A stretch of DNA of 64,000 nucleotides, from assembly GCF_010723735.1 (NCBI RefSeq), contig NZ_BLLB01000002.1, positions 5,022,001 through 5,086,000 of the forward strand, read 5' to 3'. Source of the DNA: Mycolicibacterium hippocampi. GTDB taxonomy: Bacteria; Actinomycetota; Actinomycetes; Mycobacteriales; Mycobacteriaceae. Under the pieces are notes generated by a model. It ran no database searches and was not told the origin of the DNA. It saw nothing but the letters and a program-made list of their open reading frames with translations. Positions 7,413 through 15,870 of this stretch are shown piece by piece (position 1 is the stretch's first letter; every line of letters begins with the position of its first letter). The position numbers were made by a program, and so were the translations under genes.

Positions 7413-8564
7413 TCAGCTCCGGACGCGGGTGAAGCGGTGCAGCAGCCAGGCCAGCGGGATCGTCACCACCAGCGTTCCGGTGAACAGCAGCCAGACAGAG
7501 CCGGTGTAGATGGGATAGCGGACGATCTCCACCATGACCAGCTCCATCGTGATCAGGTGGATCAGGAAGATCTCATAGGAGATCTCGCCGAGGAACACCA
7601 TCGGGCGGCTGGCCAGCACCCGCCGGTAGAGCCCCGCGCCCGCCCGTTGGTCCGTCAATGCCAGCGGCGCGACCAGCAGAGTGGCGATCGCGGCATAGAA
7701 CGCGGTCTTGACCAGTGCCTCGCGCAACTCGGCCGGTGAGGTCGTCGGCTCCCCCGCCAGCGGCGTGGCCACGATGAAGTAGCTCACCACCGCCAGCGGG
7801 ACGCAGGCCAGCGCGTAGGCCCGCACCCCCAACGGCTGCAGCGCCGCCAGCGCCATCCCGCCGATGAACCACACCAGATATCCCGGCAACCACAACTGTG
7901 CGCCGTCGGGCAGCCAGTCGGTGGTGTGTACCAGGGTCAGCCACGCCGGCGAGACCAGCGCGAGTCCGGCCAGCCCGGCCAGCAGCAGCCCGGGCCGCCA
8001 GCGTCGTCGGCACAGCACCACCAACAACAGATATGCCAGAAGCGGCAGCACCACGTAGAACGCGACCTCGACCGCGAGGCTCCACATCTGGGTGAGGCCC
8101 TGGTGCAGAAACGAATAGAGGTAATCGTCGGTGTAGATCTGGGTGAGCGTGAGGTTGCGGAACAGCCCTTCCCAGGTGTGCCCGGGATTGGGGCCGGCCG
8201 TGCGGAAGTGGTAGACGAGGTAGGCCGCGACGACGGTGACCGCGTAGGCGGGCATGATCCGGCGCACCCGGTGCCAGGCGTAGCGCCGCACCGACGGCGC
8301 CGGACTTCTGGACGCGGCAGCCTTCACCCACGGTGCGAACAGCAGGAACCCGGACAGCACGAAGAAGATCGGCACGCCGATCTCCATCCGCGAGTACACC
8401 AGGCCGAGGTAGCCCTGCGGATACTTGCCGGTGGTGTAGGCGGCGTGGGTGAGCACCACGAGCAGCGCTGCCACTGCCCGGATTCCGGTGAGCGAGTCGA
8501 CACGTCCGGTCGCCGTGACCGATTCCAAACCGCCCTGCGCATCGAGTTCCCTGGGCACGGTCAT
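7413..8564 (-). CDS. Acyltransferase 3 family membrane protein
   Basis: 383-residue integral membrane O-acyltransferase (OafA/YrhL type), ortholog position of Rv1254. About ten hydrophobic segments follow a short cytoplasmic N-terminus. Family signatures are LTGIRAVAALLVVLTHA near the start (the catalytic histidine after helix 1), YSRMEIGVPIFFVLSGFLLF, the arginine-rich RRYAWHRVRRIMPAY loop and WSLAVEVAFYVVLPLL. The likely role is transfer of an acyl group to a cell-envelope sugar or lipid; the acceptor is unknown. It lies 14 bp downstream of deaD on the same strand, so it may share that transcript. Confidence 0.88.
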   Translation of the reverse strand: MTVPRELDAQGGLESVTATGRVDSLTGIRAVAALLVVLTHAAYTTGKYPQGYLGLVYSRMEIGVPIFFVLSGFLLFAPWVKAAASRSPAPSVRRYAWHRVRRIMPAYAVTVVAAYLVYHFRTAGPNPGHTWEGLFRNLTLTQIYTDDYLYSFLHQGLTQMWSLAVEVAFYVVLPLLAYLLLVVLCRRRWRPGLLLAGLAGLALVSPAWLTLVHTTDWLPDGAQLWLPGYLVWFIGGMALAALQPLGVRAYALACVPLAVVSYFIVATPLAGEPTTSPAELREALVKTAFYAAIATLLVAPLALTDQRAGAGLYRRVLASRPMVFLGEISYEIFLIHLITMELVMVEIVRYPIYTGSVWLLFTGTLVVTIPLAWLLHRFTRVRS

Positions 8565-8577
8565 GTCGCCGGTTGCC

Positions 8578-10269
8578 TCAGTAGGACTTGCGGCGCGCCT
8601 TCGGCCCGCGATCGGGTTCGAGGTGGATCAGCTGACCCTGGATCCTGGTGTGCTCGAGCTTCTTCAGCGTCTCCTTGGACAACTTCGCCGGCAACTCGAC
8701 CAGTGAGTGGTCGGGCTTGATCGAAATGTGCCCGAAATCGCTGCGGTGCAGCCCACCTTCGTTGGCGATGGCGCCCACGATGGCCCCGGGCATGACCTTG
8801 TGCCGCTTGCCGACCGCGATGCGGTACGTCGCGAGGTCGCTGCGCACCTCGCGGCGCTTGCGCGGTGCGCCGTCGTCACGTCCCTGGCGCTCGGGCCGTT
8901 CGCGGCGCTTCTCCGGCGGCGGCTCCGTCATCAGGAACTCGCCGCCGTCGCGGCTCTGCAACGCCAGCGCCGCGGCGATGTCGGCCATCGGTACGTCGTG
9001 ATCGCGCTCGTAACCCTCGATCAGCTTGCGGAACAACTCGATTCCCGGGTTGGCCAGCGCTTCGGTGATCGAGTCGCGGAACTTCTCCACACGCTGGGCG
9101 TTGACGTCATCAACCGATGGCAGGCCCCTCTCGACCAGCTTCTGCCGGGTCACCCGCTCGATCGAGTTGAGCAGGTGGCGTTCACGGGGTGACACGAACA
9201 GCAGCGCCGTGCCCGAGCGGCCGGCCCTTCCGGTGCGCCCGATGCGGTGCACGTAGGACTCCGGGTCATGCGGGATGTCGTAGTTGAGCACGTGCGAGAT
9301 GCGGTCGACGTCGAGACCGCGCGCGGCCACGTCCGTCGCGACAAGGATGTCGAGCTTGCCGTCCTTGAGTGAGGCGATGGTGCGCTCGCGCACGGCCTGC
9401 GCGATGTCGCCGTTGATGGCCGCGGCGGAAAAGCCGCGGGCACGAAGCTTCTCGGCGACCTCCTCGGTCGCCTGCTTGGTGCGGACGAACACGATCATCG
9501 CCTCGAACGGCTCGACTTCGAGCAGCCGGGTGAGCGCGTCCATCTTGCGGTTCCCGGATACCTGGATGTATCGCTGAGCGATGTTGTCGGCGGTCGCGGT
9601 CTTGGATTCGACCTTCACCTGGACCGGGTCGTGCAGGTACTTGGAGGTGATCTTGCGAATCGCCGGCGGCATCGTCGCCGAGAACAACGCGACCTGCTTG
9701 TACTCCGGGGTGCCCTCCAGAATTCGCTCGACGTCCTCGGCGAAGCCCATCTGCAGCATCTCGTCGGCCTCGTCGAGCACCAGATAGTCGAGGTGCGAGA
9801 GGTCCAAGCTGCCCTTCTCGAGATGGTCGATGACCCGGCCCGGGGTGCCGACGACGATCTGGGCGCCCCGCCGCAGCCCGGCCATCTGCGGGCCGTAGGG
9901 CGAGCCGCCGTAGATCGGCAGCACGTTGACCGACAGATGAGCGCCGTAGCGGCTGAATGCTTCCGCGACCTGCAGCGCCAGCTCCCGGGTCGGTGCGAGG
10001 ACCAGCGCCTGCGTGACGCGGCTGGCGGTGTCGATCTTCGACAGGAGCGGGATGGCGAAGGCGGCGGTCTTCCCGGTTCCGGTCTGCGCGAGCCCGACGA
10101 CGTCGGAGCCCGCCATCATCGCCGGGATGGTCGCCGCCTGGATGGGCGACGGCGTTTCGTATCCGACGTCGACGACAGCCTGCAGCACCGAGGGGTGAAT
10201 CTGCAGGTCAGCAAAGCTCAGCTCGCCGGCCGGGACATCGCTACCCGGCTCGGAGTTCGAAGACGTCAT
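8578..10269 (-). CDS. deaD: DEAD-box ATP-dependent RNA helicase DeaD/CsdA
   Basis: 563-residue RNA helicase involved in ribosome assembly, RNA unwinding and cold adaptation. All core motifs are present in order: Q-motif GYETPSPIQ, Walker A AQTGTGKT, PTREL, TPGR, DEAD, SAT, and HRIGRTGR. The C-terminal part has an arginine-rich linker (EKRRERPERQGRDD) and a DbpA-like RNA-binding domain (YRIAVGKRHKVMPGAIVGAI), ending in the basic tail KARRKSY. It matches Rv1253. A TAGACT -10 about 9 nt upstream of ATG 10269 suggests a very short leader. It is divergent from lprE. Confidence 0.93.
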   Translation of the reverse strand: MTSSNSEPGSDVPAGELSFADLQIHPSVLQAVVDVGYETPSPIQAATIPAMMAGSDVVGLAQTGTGKTAAFAIPLLSKIDTASRVTQALVLAPTRELALQVAEAFSRYGAHLSVNVLPIYGGSPYGPQMAGLRRGAQIVVGTPGRVIDHLEKGSLDLSHLDYLVLDEADEMLQMGFAEDVERILEGTPEYKQVALFSATMPPAIRKITSKYLHDPVQVKVESKTATADNIAQRYIQVSGNRKMDALTRLLEVEPFEAMIVFVRTKQATEEVAEKLRARGFSAAAINGDIAQAVRERTIASLKDGKLDILVATDVAARGLDVDRISHVLNYDIPHDPESYVHRIGRTGRAGRSGTALLFVSPRERHLLNSIERVTRQKLVERGLPSVDDVNAQRVEKFRDSITEALANPGIELFRKLIEGYERDHDVPMADIAAALALQSRDGGEFLMTEPPPEKRRERPERQGRDDGAPRKRREVRSDLATYRIAVGKRHKVMPGAIVGAIANEGGLHRSDFGHISIKPDHSLVELPAKLSKETLKKLEHTRIQGQLIHLEPDRGPKARRKSY

Positions 10270-10342
10270 CGAGGTGGCAGTCTAGTGCCAGTCGCCGCCA
10301 TTTCCCGCCGCGCGCCTCTCATCACCCCAATCGCCGTGACGG

Positions 10343-10348
10343 TACGGT
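10343..10348 (+). promoter_or_regulatory. -10 element of lprE, leaderless layout
   Basis: TACGGT is followed by 8 nt and then GTG 10357. The position fits a near-leaderless mycobacterial transcript and supports the GTG start that yields a correct lipoprotein signal peptide. Confidence 0.4.
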
Positions 10349-10356
10349 GCGCAGTT

Positions 10357-10914
10357 GTGAAATGGACGGCGGTGACCGGTGCCCTGGCGGGCGTCGTGGC
10401 GTTGACCGTCGCCGGCTGCGGCTCGGGCGACTCGACCGCCTCCAAGACACCGGGGCCGACGGCGGTGTCGACGCCTGCGCAGACACCTGTCGCCGTGGCC
10501 CCGCCACCTCCTGCGCCCGGCCCTCCCGCGGCCAACGATCCGTGTGCCGTCAACCTCGCCGCACCCGAGATCCTCAGGGCGGTGTCCGAACTACCTCCCG
10601 ACCCGCGCAGTGAGCAGGCCTGGAACCCCGAGCCGCTGGCCGGCAACTACAACGAATGCGCGCAGCTGTCGGCGGTGATCATCAAGGCCAACACGAACTC
10701 GGAGAACCCGAACACCCGCGCGCTGCTGTTCCACCGGGGCAAGTTCATCCCGACGGGGGTGCCCGACACGTTCGGCTTCAACGGCCTGGACAGCTCGGAG
10801 ACCACCGGCGACACCGTCGCGCTGGAGTACTCCGGCGGGGTGCCCGGGCTCGACAGCGTGGTGAAGTTCCGCTGGAACGGCAGCGGCGTGGAGTTGATCG
10901 GCAACACCGGCTGA
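10357..10914 (+). CDS. lprE: Lipoprotein LprE (LppP/LprE family)
   Basis: 185-residue secreted lipoprotein. The signal peptide begins MKWTAVTGALAGVV and ends with the lipobox VAGC, placing the lipidated cysteine at residue 21. A Thr/Pro/Ala-rich spacer (about residues 25-65) leads into an LppP/LprE domain with two conserved cysteines (NDPCAVNL and NYNECAQL) that probably form a disulfide. It would be anchored on the outer face of the plasma membrane. Biochemical role is unknown. The downstream gap holds a perfect 21-bp palindrome. Confidence 0.85.
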   Translation: MKWTAVTGALAGVVALTVAGCGSGDSTASKTPGPTAVSTPAQTPVAVAPPPPAPGPPAANDPCAVNLAAPEILRAVSELPPDPRSEQAWNPEPLAGNYNECAQLSAVIIKANTNSENPNTRALLFHRGKFIPTGVPDTFGFNGLDSSETTGDTVALEYSGGVPGLDSVVKFRWNGSGVELIGNTG

Positions 10915-10920
10915 GCGTTC

Positions 10921-10986
10921 GCCGCGAAATATCATTCCGGGCTGTGGCTTCGGCCCCGTTCGCAACCCGGAATGATATTTCGCGGC
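10921..10986. repeat. Intergenic palindrome family B, copy 1
   Basis: A perfect 21-bp inverted repeat: left arm 10921-10941 (core GCGAAATATCATTCCGGG) and right arm 10966-10986, with a 24-bp loop that itself contains GGCTTCGGCC. It lies between lprE and the nuclease-helicase, both on the plus strand. The complete right arm recurs identically at 46373-46393. There is no T-tract, so a simple intrinsic terminator is unlikely. Confidence 0.75.
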
Positions 10987-11011
10987 AGGCCGGGGTGTCG
11001 GCGGGCTGGCC

Positions 11012-11017
11012 TACAGT
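11012..11017 (+). promoter_or_regulatory. -10 element of the nuclease-helicase gene
   Basis: TACAGT lies 6 nt before GTG 11024, consistent with a leaderless transcript beginning at the start codon. Confidence 0.4.
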
Positions 11018-11023
11018 GGCTGC

Positions 11024-14000
11024 GTGTTCGTCGGCGAGGATCGGGTCATCTACAGCGCCTCCGACCTCGCCGCCGCCGCTCGCTGCGAGTACGCGCTGCT
11101 GCGCTCGTTCGACGCCCGGCTCGGCTGGGGTCCGCCGGTCACCACCGACGACGAACTGCTCGCCCGTACCGCCGAACTCGGTGATGAACACGAACGACGC
11201 CACCTCGACGAACTGCGGCAACAGCCGGAGACCGGCGACATCACCGTCATCGGCCGTCCCGAATACACCGTCGCGGGACTGTCGGCCGCGGCCCAGCAGA
11301 CACTGGCCGCGATCGAGCGCGGCGCGCCCGTCATCTACCAGGCCGCCATGTTCGACGGTCGGTTCGTCGGGTTCGCCGACTTCCTGGTGCTCGAGGACTC
11401 CCCCGAGGGGCACCGCTACCGGTTGCGCGACACCAAGCTGGCCCGCTCGGTCAAGGTGGAGGCTCTGCTGCAGTTGGCGGCGTACGCGCAGACGCTGACC
11501 GACGCGGGAGTGCCGGTGGCCCCCGAGGTGGACCTGGTCCTGGGCGACGGATCCGCGGTCAGCTACCCCGTCACCGAACTACTGCCGGTGTACGCGCCGC
11601 GCCGGGCCGCGCTGCAACGCCTACTGGACACTCATCTCGCCGGTGGCAAGCCGGTGACCTGGGAGGACGACGTACGCGCCTGCTTCCGCTGCACGGAGTG
11701 CGAGCAGCAGGTCCGCGCGTCCGACGACCTGCTGCTGGTCGCCGGAATGCGCGTGAGCCAGCGGGCCCGGTTGATCGACGCGGGCATCACCACCGTGCAC
11801 GAGCTGGCCGGACACCGCGGGCCGGTTCCCGAGCTGTCGACCCGTACGGTCACTGGGCTGGCGGCGCAGGCCCGGCTGCAGGTCGCCGACCGGGTGCAGG
11901 GCATGCCGCCCTACGAGGTCGTGGACGCGCAACCGCTGATGGTGTTGCCCGACGCCGACAAGGGAGATCTGTTCTTCGACTTCGAGGGTGACCCGCTGTG
12001 GACCGTCGACGGCCGCGAGTGGGGGCTGGAATACCTGTGGGGTGTGCTGACCGCGGCTGACCAGTTCACCCCACTGTGGGCCCACGACCGGCCCGGCGAA
12101 CGTCAGGCACTCGTCGACTTCCTGGCGATGGTGCGCAAGCGCCGGCGGCGCTATCCCGGAATGCACATCTACCACTACGCGGCGTACGAGAAGAGCACGC
12201 TGCTGCGACTGGCCGGGCGCTACGGCGTCGGGGAGGACGAAGTCGACTCACTGTTGCGCGAGGGCATGCTCGTCGACCTGTACCCCTTGGTACGCAAGAG
12301 CATCCGGGTGGGCACGGAGAACTACAGCATCAAGTCGCTCGAGCCGCTCTACATGGGCGCCGAGCTGCGCAGCGGTGAGGTGACCACGGCTACCGCGTCG
12401 ATCACCGAGTACGCCCGCTACTGCGCGCTCACGGAGAGCGGGCGCACCGACGAGGCCGCGACGGTGCTGCGCGACATCGAGGAGTACAACCGCTACGACT
12501 GCCGGTCCACGCACCGGTTGCGCGACTGGCTGATGGCCCGCGCCATCGAATCGGAGGTACCGCCGCGCGGTCCTGTTCAGGTCACCGGCGGGAGTACGCC
12601 GGGGCCCGCCGCGGCCGCCGACCCGCCCGATGAGGTCGAGCGCAAGCTGTTGAAGTTCGCCGGCGACGGTGTCGACGCCCGCAGCCCGGCGCAGACCGCG
12701 GTCGCGATGTTCGCCGCTGCCAAGGGTTTTCACAAACGTGAAGACAAACCCTTCTGGTGGGGTCACTTCGACCGGGTCAACAATCCCGTCGACGAATGGG
12801 CGGACAACTCGGGCGTTTTCATCGCCGAGGACCACGAGATCGTGGCGGACTGGCACCAACCGCCCCGGGCGCGCAAACCGCAGCGCCACATCAGGCTGTT
12901 CGGCGAGATCGCCGCGGGCGATCTGACCAGGGACATGTACGCGCTGTACGACCCGCCCTCGCCCAGCGGACTCTCCGACGACCCGGACCGCCGGGGGTTC
13001 GGCCGGGTCACGGTGCTGGAGTGTGACAACACCGAAGCACCCACCGAGGTCGTGATCTGCGAGCGCCAACCCAAGAACGGTGAGGTGTTCGACCAGGTGC
13101 CGGTCGCGCTGACCCCGGACGCCCCGTTCAACACCAAGCCGCTCCAGGACGCCATCGCCGGCAGCGCCGCGGCTGTGGCCGCCGGGCTGCCGGGCCTGCC
13201 GGCCGACGCCGTCACCGACATCCTGCTGCGCCAGGTCCCCCGCACCCGGAGCGGACATGCGTTGCCGCGCACCGGAGACGACGTCGCCGACATCACCGCC
13301 GCGCTGCTGGACCTGGACTCGTCCTACCTGGCGGTACACGGACCGCCCGGCACGGGCAAGACCTACACCTCCGCCCAGGTGATCGCCGGCCTGGTGGGCG
13401 AGCACCGGTGGCGGGTCGGGGTGGTGGCGCAGTCGCACGCCGTGGTCGAGAACCTGTTCGGCGACGTGCTGAAGGCCGGGGTGGACGGTTCCCGCGTCGG
13501 CAAGAAGCCCAACACGGTCACCACCGGATGGACCGAGCTGGGTCCCGACGACTTCGCCGGTTTCCTCGGTCAGGACGGCTGCGTGGTCGGCGGCACGGCC
13601 TGGGACTTCGCCAACGACAACAGGATCCCGATGGGAAGTCTCGATCTGTTGGTCGTCGAGGAGGCCGGGCAGTTCAGCCTGGCGAACACGATCGCGGTGT
13701 CCCGCGCGGCGCGCAACCTGTTGCTGCTCGGCGACCCCCAGCAGCTACCGCAGGTCAGCCAGGGCACCCATCCGGAACCGGTCGACGGCTCCGCCCTGGC
13801 CTGGCTCGTCGACGGACACCACACGCTGCCGCCCGAGCGCGGCTACTTTCTCGACCGCTCCTACCGGATGCACCCCGACGTCTGCCTCGCGGTCTCACGG
13901 TTGTCCTACGACAGCCGCCTGCACTCACACGTCGCCGTGACCGCTGCGCGTCGGCTCGACGGAGTCACCCCCGGGGTGCGGTCACTGCTGGTCGACCACG

Positions 14001-14461
14001 ACGGCAACTCCACCGAGAGCCCCGAGGAGGCAGCGACGATCGTCGCGGCCATCGAAGGCCTCTTGGGCACCACATGGACCGACGAACACGGCAGCCGGGC
14101 ACTGACCCAGAGCGACGTCCTGGTCGTCACCCCGTACAACGCCCAGGTGGCGCTCACCCGGCGCCGACTCGACGCGGCCGGACTCACCGACGTGCGCGCC
14201 GGCACCGTCGACAAGTTCCAGGGCCAACAGGCGCCGGTGGTGTTCGTCTCGATGACGGCGTCGTCGGCCGACGATGTGCCGCGCGGAATCGCCTTCCTGC
14301 TCAACAGGAACCGGCTCAACGTTGCCGTCAGCCGGGCGAAGTACCTCGCCGTGATCGTACGGTCGGCCCAGCTGACCGAGCATCTGCCGGGCACTCCCGA
14401 CCGCCTGGTGGAGTTGGGGGCGTTCCTGGCTCTGAGCACATGTGATACACCCACGGGGTGA
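11024..14461 (+). CDS. TM0106-type RecB/Cas4-like nuclease fused to RNase H-like and SF1 helicase domains
   Basis: 1145-residue multidomain DNA-processing enzyme, ortholog of Rv1251c. Residues about 10-225 form a Cas4/RecB-like PD-(D/E)xK nuclease: lone N-terminal cysteine C21 (ARCEYALL), GFADFL, RLRDTKLAR, QLAAYAQTL and a closing cysteine group CFRCTEC, which together suggest a 4Fe-4S cluster. A DEDD (YprB-type) exonuclease-like domain follows, with FFDFEGDP near residue 314 and EEYNRYDC later. The C-terminal half is a UPF1/DNA2-type SF1 helicase with Walker A GPPGTGKT near 774, VVEEAGQFS and LLLGDPQQLPQV. Its stop overlaps the next gene's GTG by 4 nt. It probably acts in DNA repair or end processing, but the function is not established. 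Confidence 0.85.
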   Translation: MFVGEDRVIYSASDLAAAARCEYALLRSFDARLGWGPPVTTDDELLARTAELGDEHERRHLDELRQQPETGDITVIGRPEYTVAGLSAAAQQTLAAIERGAPVIYQAAMFDGRFVGFADFLVLEDSPEGHRYRLRDTKLARSVKVEALLQLAAYAQTLTDAGVPVAPEVDLVLGDGSAVSYPVTELLPVYAPRRAALQRLLDTHLAGGKPVTWEDDVRACFRCTECEQQVRASDDLLLVAGMRVSQRARLIDAGITTVHELAGHRGPVPELSTRTVTGLAAQARLQVADRVQGMPPYEVVDAQPLMVLPDADKGDLFFDFEGDPLWTVDGREWGLEYLWGVLTAADQFTPLWAHDRPGERQALVDFLAMVRKRRRRYPGMHIYHYAAYEKSTLLRLAGRYGVGEDEVDSLLREGMLVDLYPLVRKSIRVGTENYSIKSLEPLYMGAELRSGEVTTATASITEYARYCALTESGRTDEAATVLRDIEEYNRYDCRSTHRLRDWLMARAIESEVPPRGPVQVTGGSTPGPAAAADPPDEVERKLLKFAGDGVDARSPAQTAVAMFAAAKGFHKREDKPFWWGHFDRVNNPVDEWADNSGVFIAEDHEIVADWHQPPRARKPQRHIRLFGEIAAGDLTRDMYALYDPPSPSGLSDDPDRRGFGRVTVLECDNTEAPTEVVICERQPKNGEVFDQVPVALTPDAPFNTKPLQDAIAGSAAAVAAGLPGLPADAVTDILLRQVPRTRSGHALPRTGDDVADITAALLDLDSSYLAVHGPPGTGKTYTSAQVIAGLVGEHRWRVGVVAQSHAVVENLFGDVLKAGVDGSRVGKKPNTVTTGWTELGPDDFAGFLGQDGCVVGGTAWDFANDNRIPMGSLDLLVVEEAGQFSLANTIAVSRAARNLLLLGDPQQLPQVSQGTHPEPVDGSALAWLVDGHHTLPPERGYFLDRSYRMHPDVCLAVSRLSYDSRLHSHVAVTAARRLDGVTPGVRSLLVDHDGNSTESPEEAATIVAAIEGLLGTTWTDEHGSRALTQSDVLVVTPYNAQVALTRRRLDAAGLTDVRAGTVDKFQGQQAPVVFVSMTASSADDVPRGIAFLLNRNRLNVAVSRAKYLAVIVRSAQLTEHLPGTPDRLVELGAFLALSTCDTPTG

Positions 14462-15816
14462 CCGAAGCGCTCACCGGACGGCTTACGGCGATCGTCGGAC
14501 CCGGCTACGTCAGCACCGATGCCGACGTGCTGGCCGGCCGCAGCGTCGATCACACCGGGCGGTACCGGGGGCGTGCCAGTGTGCTGGTGCGCCCGGGCAC
14601 CACCGACGAGGTCGCCGCGACCCTGCGTGCCTGCCGCGAGGCCGGCGTCCGCGTCACCGTGCAGGGCGGTCGGACCTCTCTGGTGGCCGGGACCGTGCCC
14701 GAACACGACGACGTGCTGCTGTCGACCGAGCGACTGCGCGAAGTCGGCCCGGTCGACGTGGCTGAGCGCCGTATCCACGTCGGCGCCGGCGCGACGTTGG
14801 CCGAAGTGCAGCGCGCGGCCGGCGCGGCCGGGCTGGTGTTCGGTGTCGACCTCGCCGCTCGGGATTCGGCGACCGTGGGCGGAATGGCCTCGACGAACGC
14901 GGGCGGACTGCGCACGGTGTGCTACGGCAACATGGGCGAACAGGTCATCGGTCTGGACGTGGCGTTGCCGGACGGCACCGTGGTGCGCCGGCACAGTCAG
15001 GTCCGCAGCGACAACACCGGCTACGACCTGGCCTCGCTGTTCGTCGGCGCCGAGGGCACACTCGGGGTGATCACCGGCCTGGATCTGCGACTGCACCCCG
15101 CGCCCGGCCAACGGGTCACGGCCATCTGCGGATTCGCCGACCTCGACGCGCTCGTCGACACCGGCAGGGCGTTCCGCGATCTGGAGGGCATCGCCGCCCT
15201 GGAACTCATCGACGCCCGTGCGAGCGCCCTGACCGCCGAACACGTCGGCGTCCGTGCACCGGTCGAGGGGGCCTGGCAGTTACTCGTCGAGCTCTCAGGG
15301 GATACGGATCTGACCGAACGGCTGGCCGGCGTGCTGGAGTCCGCGGCGCTGTCCGACGAGCCGGCCGTCGGCGTGGACTCGAGTGCCCAGCAGCGGCTCT
15401 GGCAGGTGCGCGAATCGGTCGCCGAAGTCCTGGGCGCCTACGGGCCTCCCCTGAAATTTGATGTCTCACTGCCCCTTTCGGCGATCCGCCGGTTCGCCGA
15501 GGAATCCGCGGCGCTGGTGGCCACCCATGCTCCCGACGCCATCCCGGTGCTGTTCGGGCACATCGGGGAAGGCAACCTGCACCTCAACATCGTGCGTTGT
15601 GAACTGTCCGGGGCCCGCGAACGTGACCTGTACTCGGCGATGATGGTGTTGATCGCCCGCTGCGGTGGCAACGTCAGCTCCGAACACGGCGTCGGATCAC
15701 GCAAGCGGGAGTACGTGTCGATGTCTCGCTCCGACGCCGACATCACGGCGATGCGGACGGTCAAGGCGGCGTTCGATCCGGACGGCTATCTGAACCCCGC
15801 AGTGCTGTTCAGCTGA
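14458..15816 (+). CDS. FAD-binding oxidase, D-2-hydroxyacid dehydrogenase type
   Basis: 452-residue flavoenzyme of the FAD-linked oxidase/VAO family. The FAD fold shows VTVQGGRTSLVAGTVP, ATVGGMASTNAGGLRTVCYG and FVGAEGTLGVITGLDL. The C-terminal domain carries FGHIGEGNLHLNI and SSEHGVGSRKREY, matching D-lactate/D-2-hydroxyglutarate dehydrogenases. The GTG start overlaps the helicase stop in a GTGA quartet, so translation is coupled although no functional link is obvious. It is a paralog of the protein encoded at 3282-4649. Substrate unknown. Confidence 0.87.
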   Translation: MTEALTGRLTAIVGPGYVSTDADVLAGRSVDHTGRYRGRASVLVRPGTTDEVAATLRACREAGVRVTVQGGRTSLVAGTVPEHDDVLLSTERLREVGPVDVAERRIHVGAGATLAEVQRAAGAAGLVFGVDLAARDSATVGGMASTNAGGLRTVCYGNMGEQVIGLDVALPDGTVVRRHSQVRSDNTGYDLASLFVGAEGTLGVITGLDLRLHPAPGQRVTAICGFADLDALVDTGRAFRDLEGIAALELIDARASALTAEHVGVRAPVEGAWQLLVELSGDTDLTERLAGVLESAALSDEPAVGVDSSAQQRLWQVRESVAEVLGAYGPPLKFDVSLPLSAIRRFAEESAALVATHAPDAIPVLFGHIGEGNLHLNIVRCELSGARERDLYSAMMVLIARCGGNVSSEHGVGSRKREYVSMSRSDADITAMRTVKAAFDPDGYLNPAVLFS

Positions 15817-15855
15817 CGTCACCACACCGTCACGCCGACCCGGGCGCCGACCACG

Positions 15856-15861
15856 TAGCGT
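15856..15861 (+). promoter_or_regulatory. -10 element upstream of flavoprotein gene
   Basis: TAGCGT followed by 9 nt and GTG 15871; it gives the gene its own start or near-leaderless transcript, separate from the preceding operon. Confidence 0.35.
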
Positions 15862-15870
15862 GTCGGTGTT

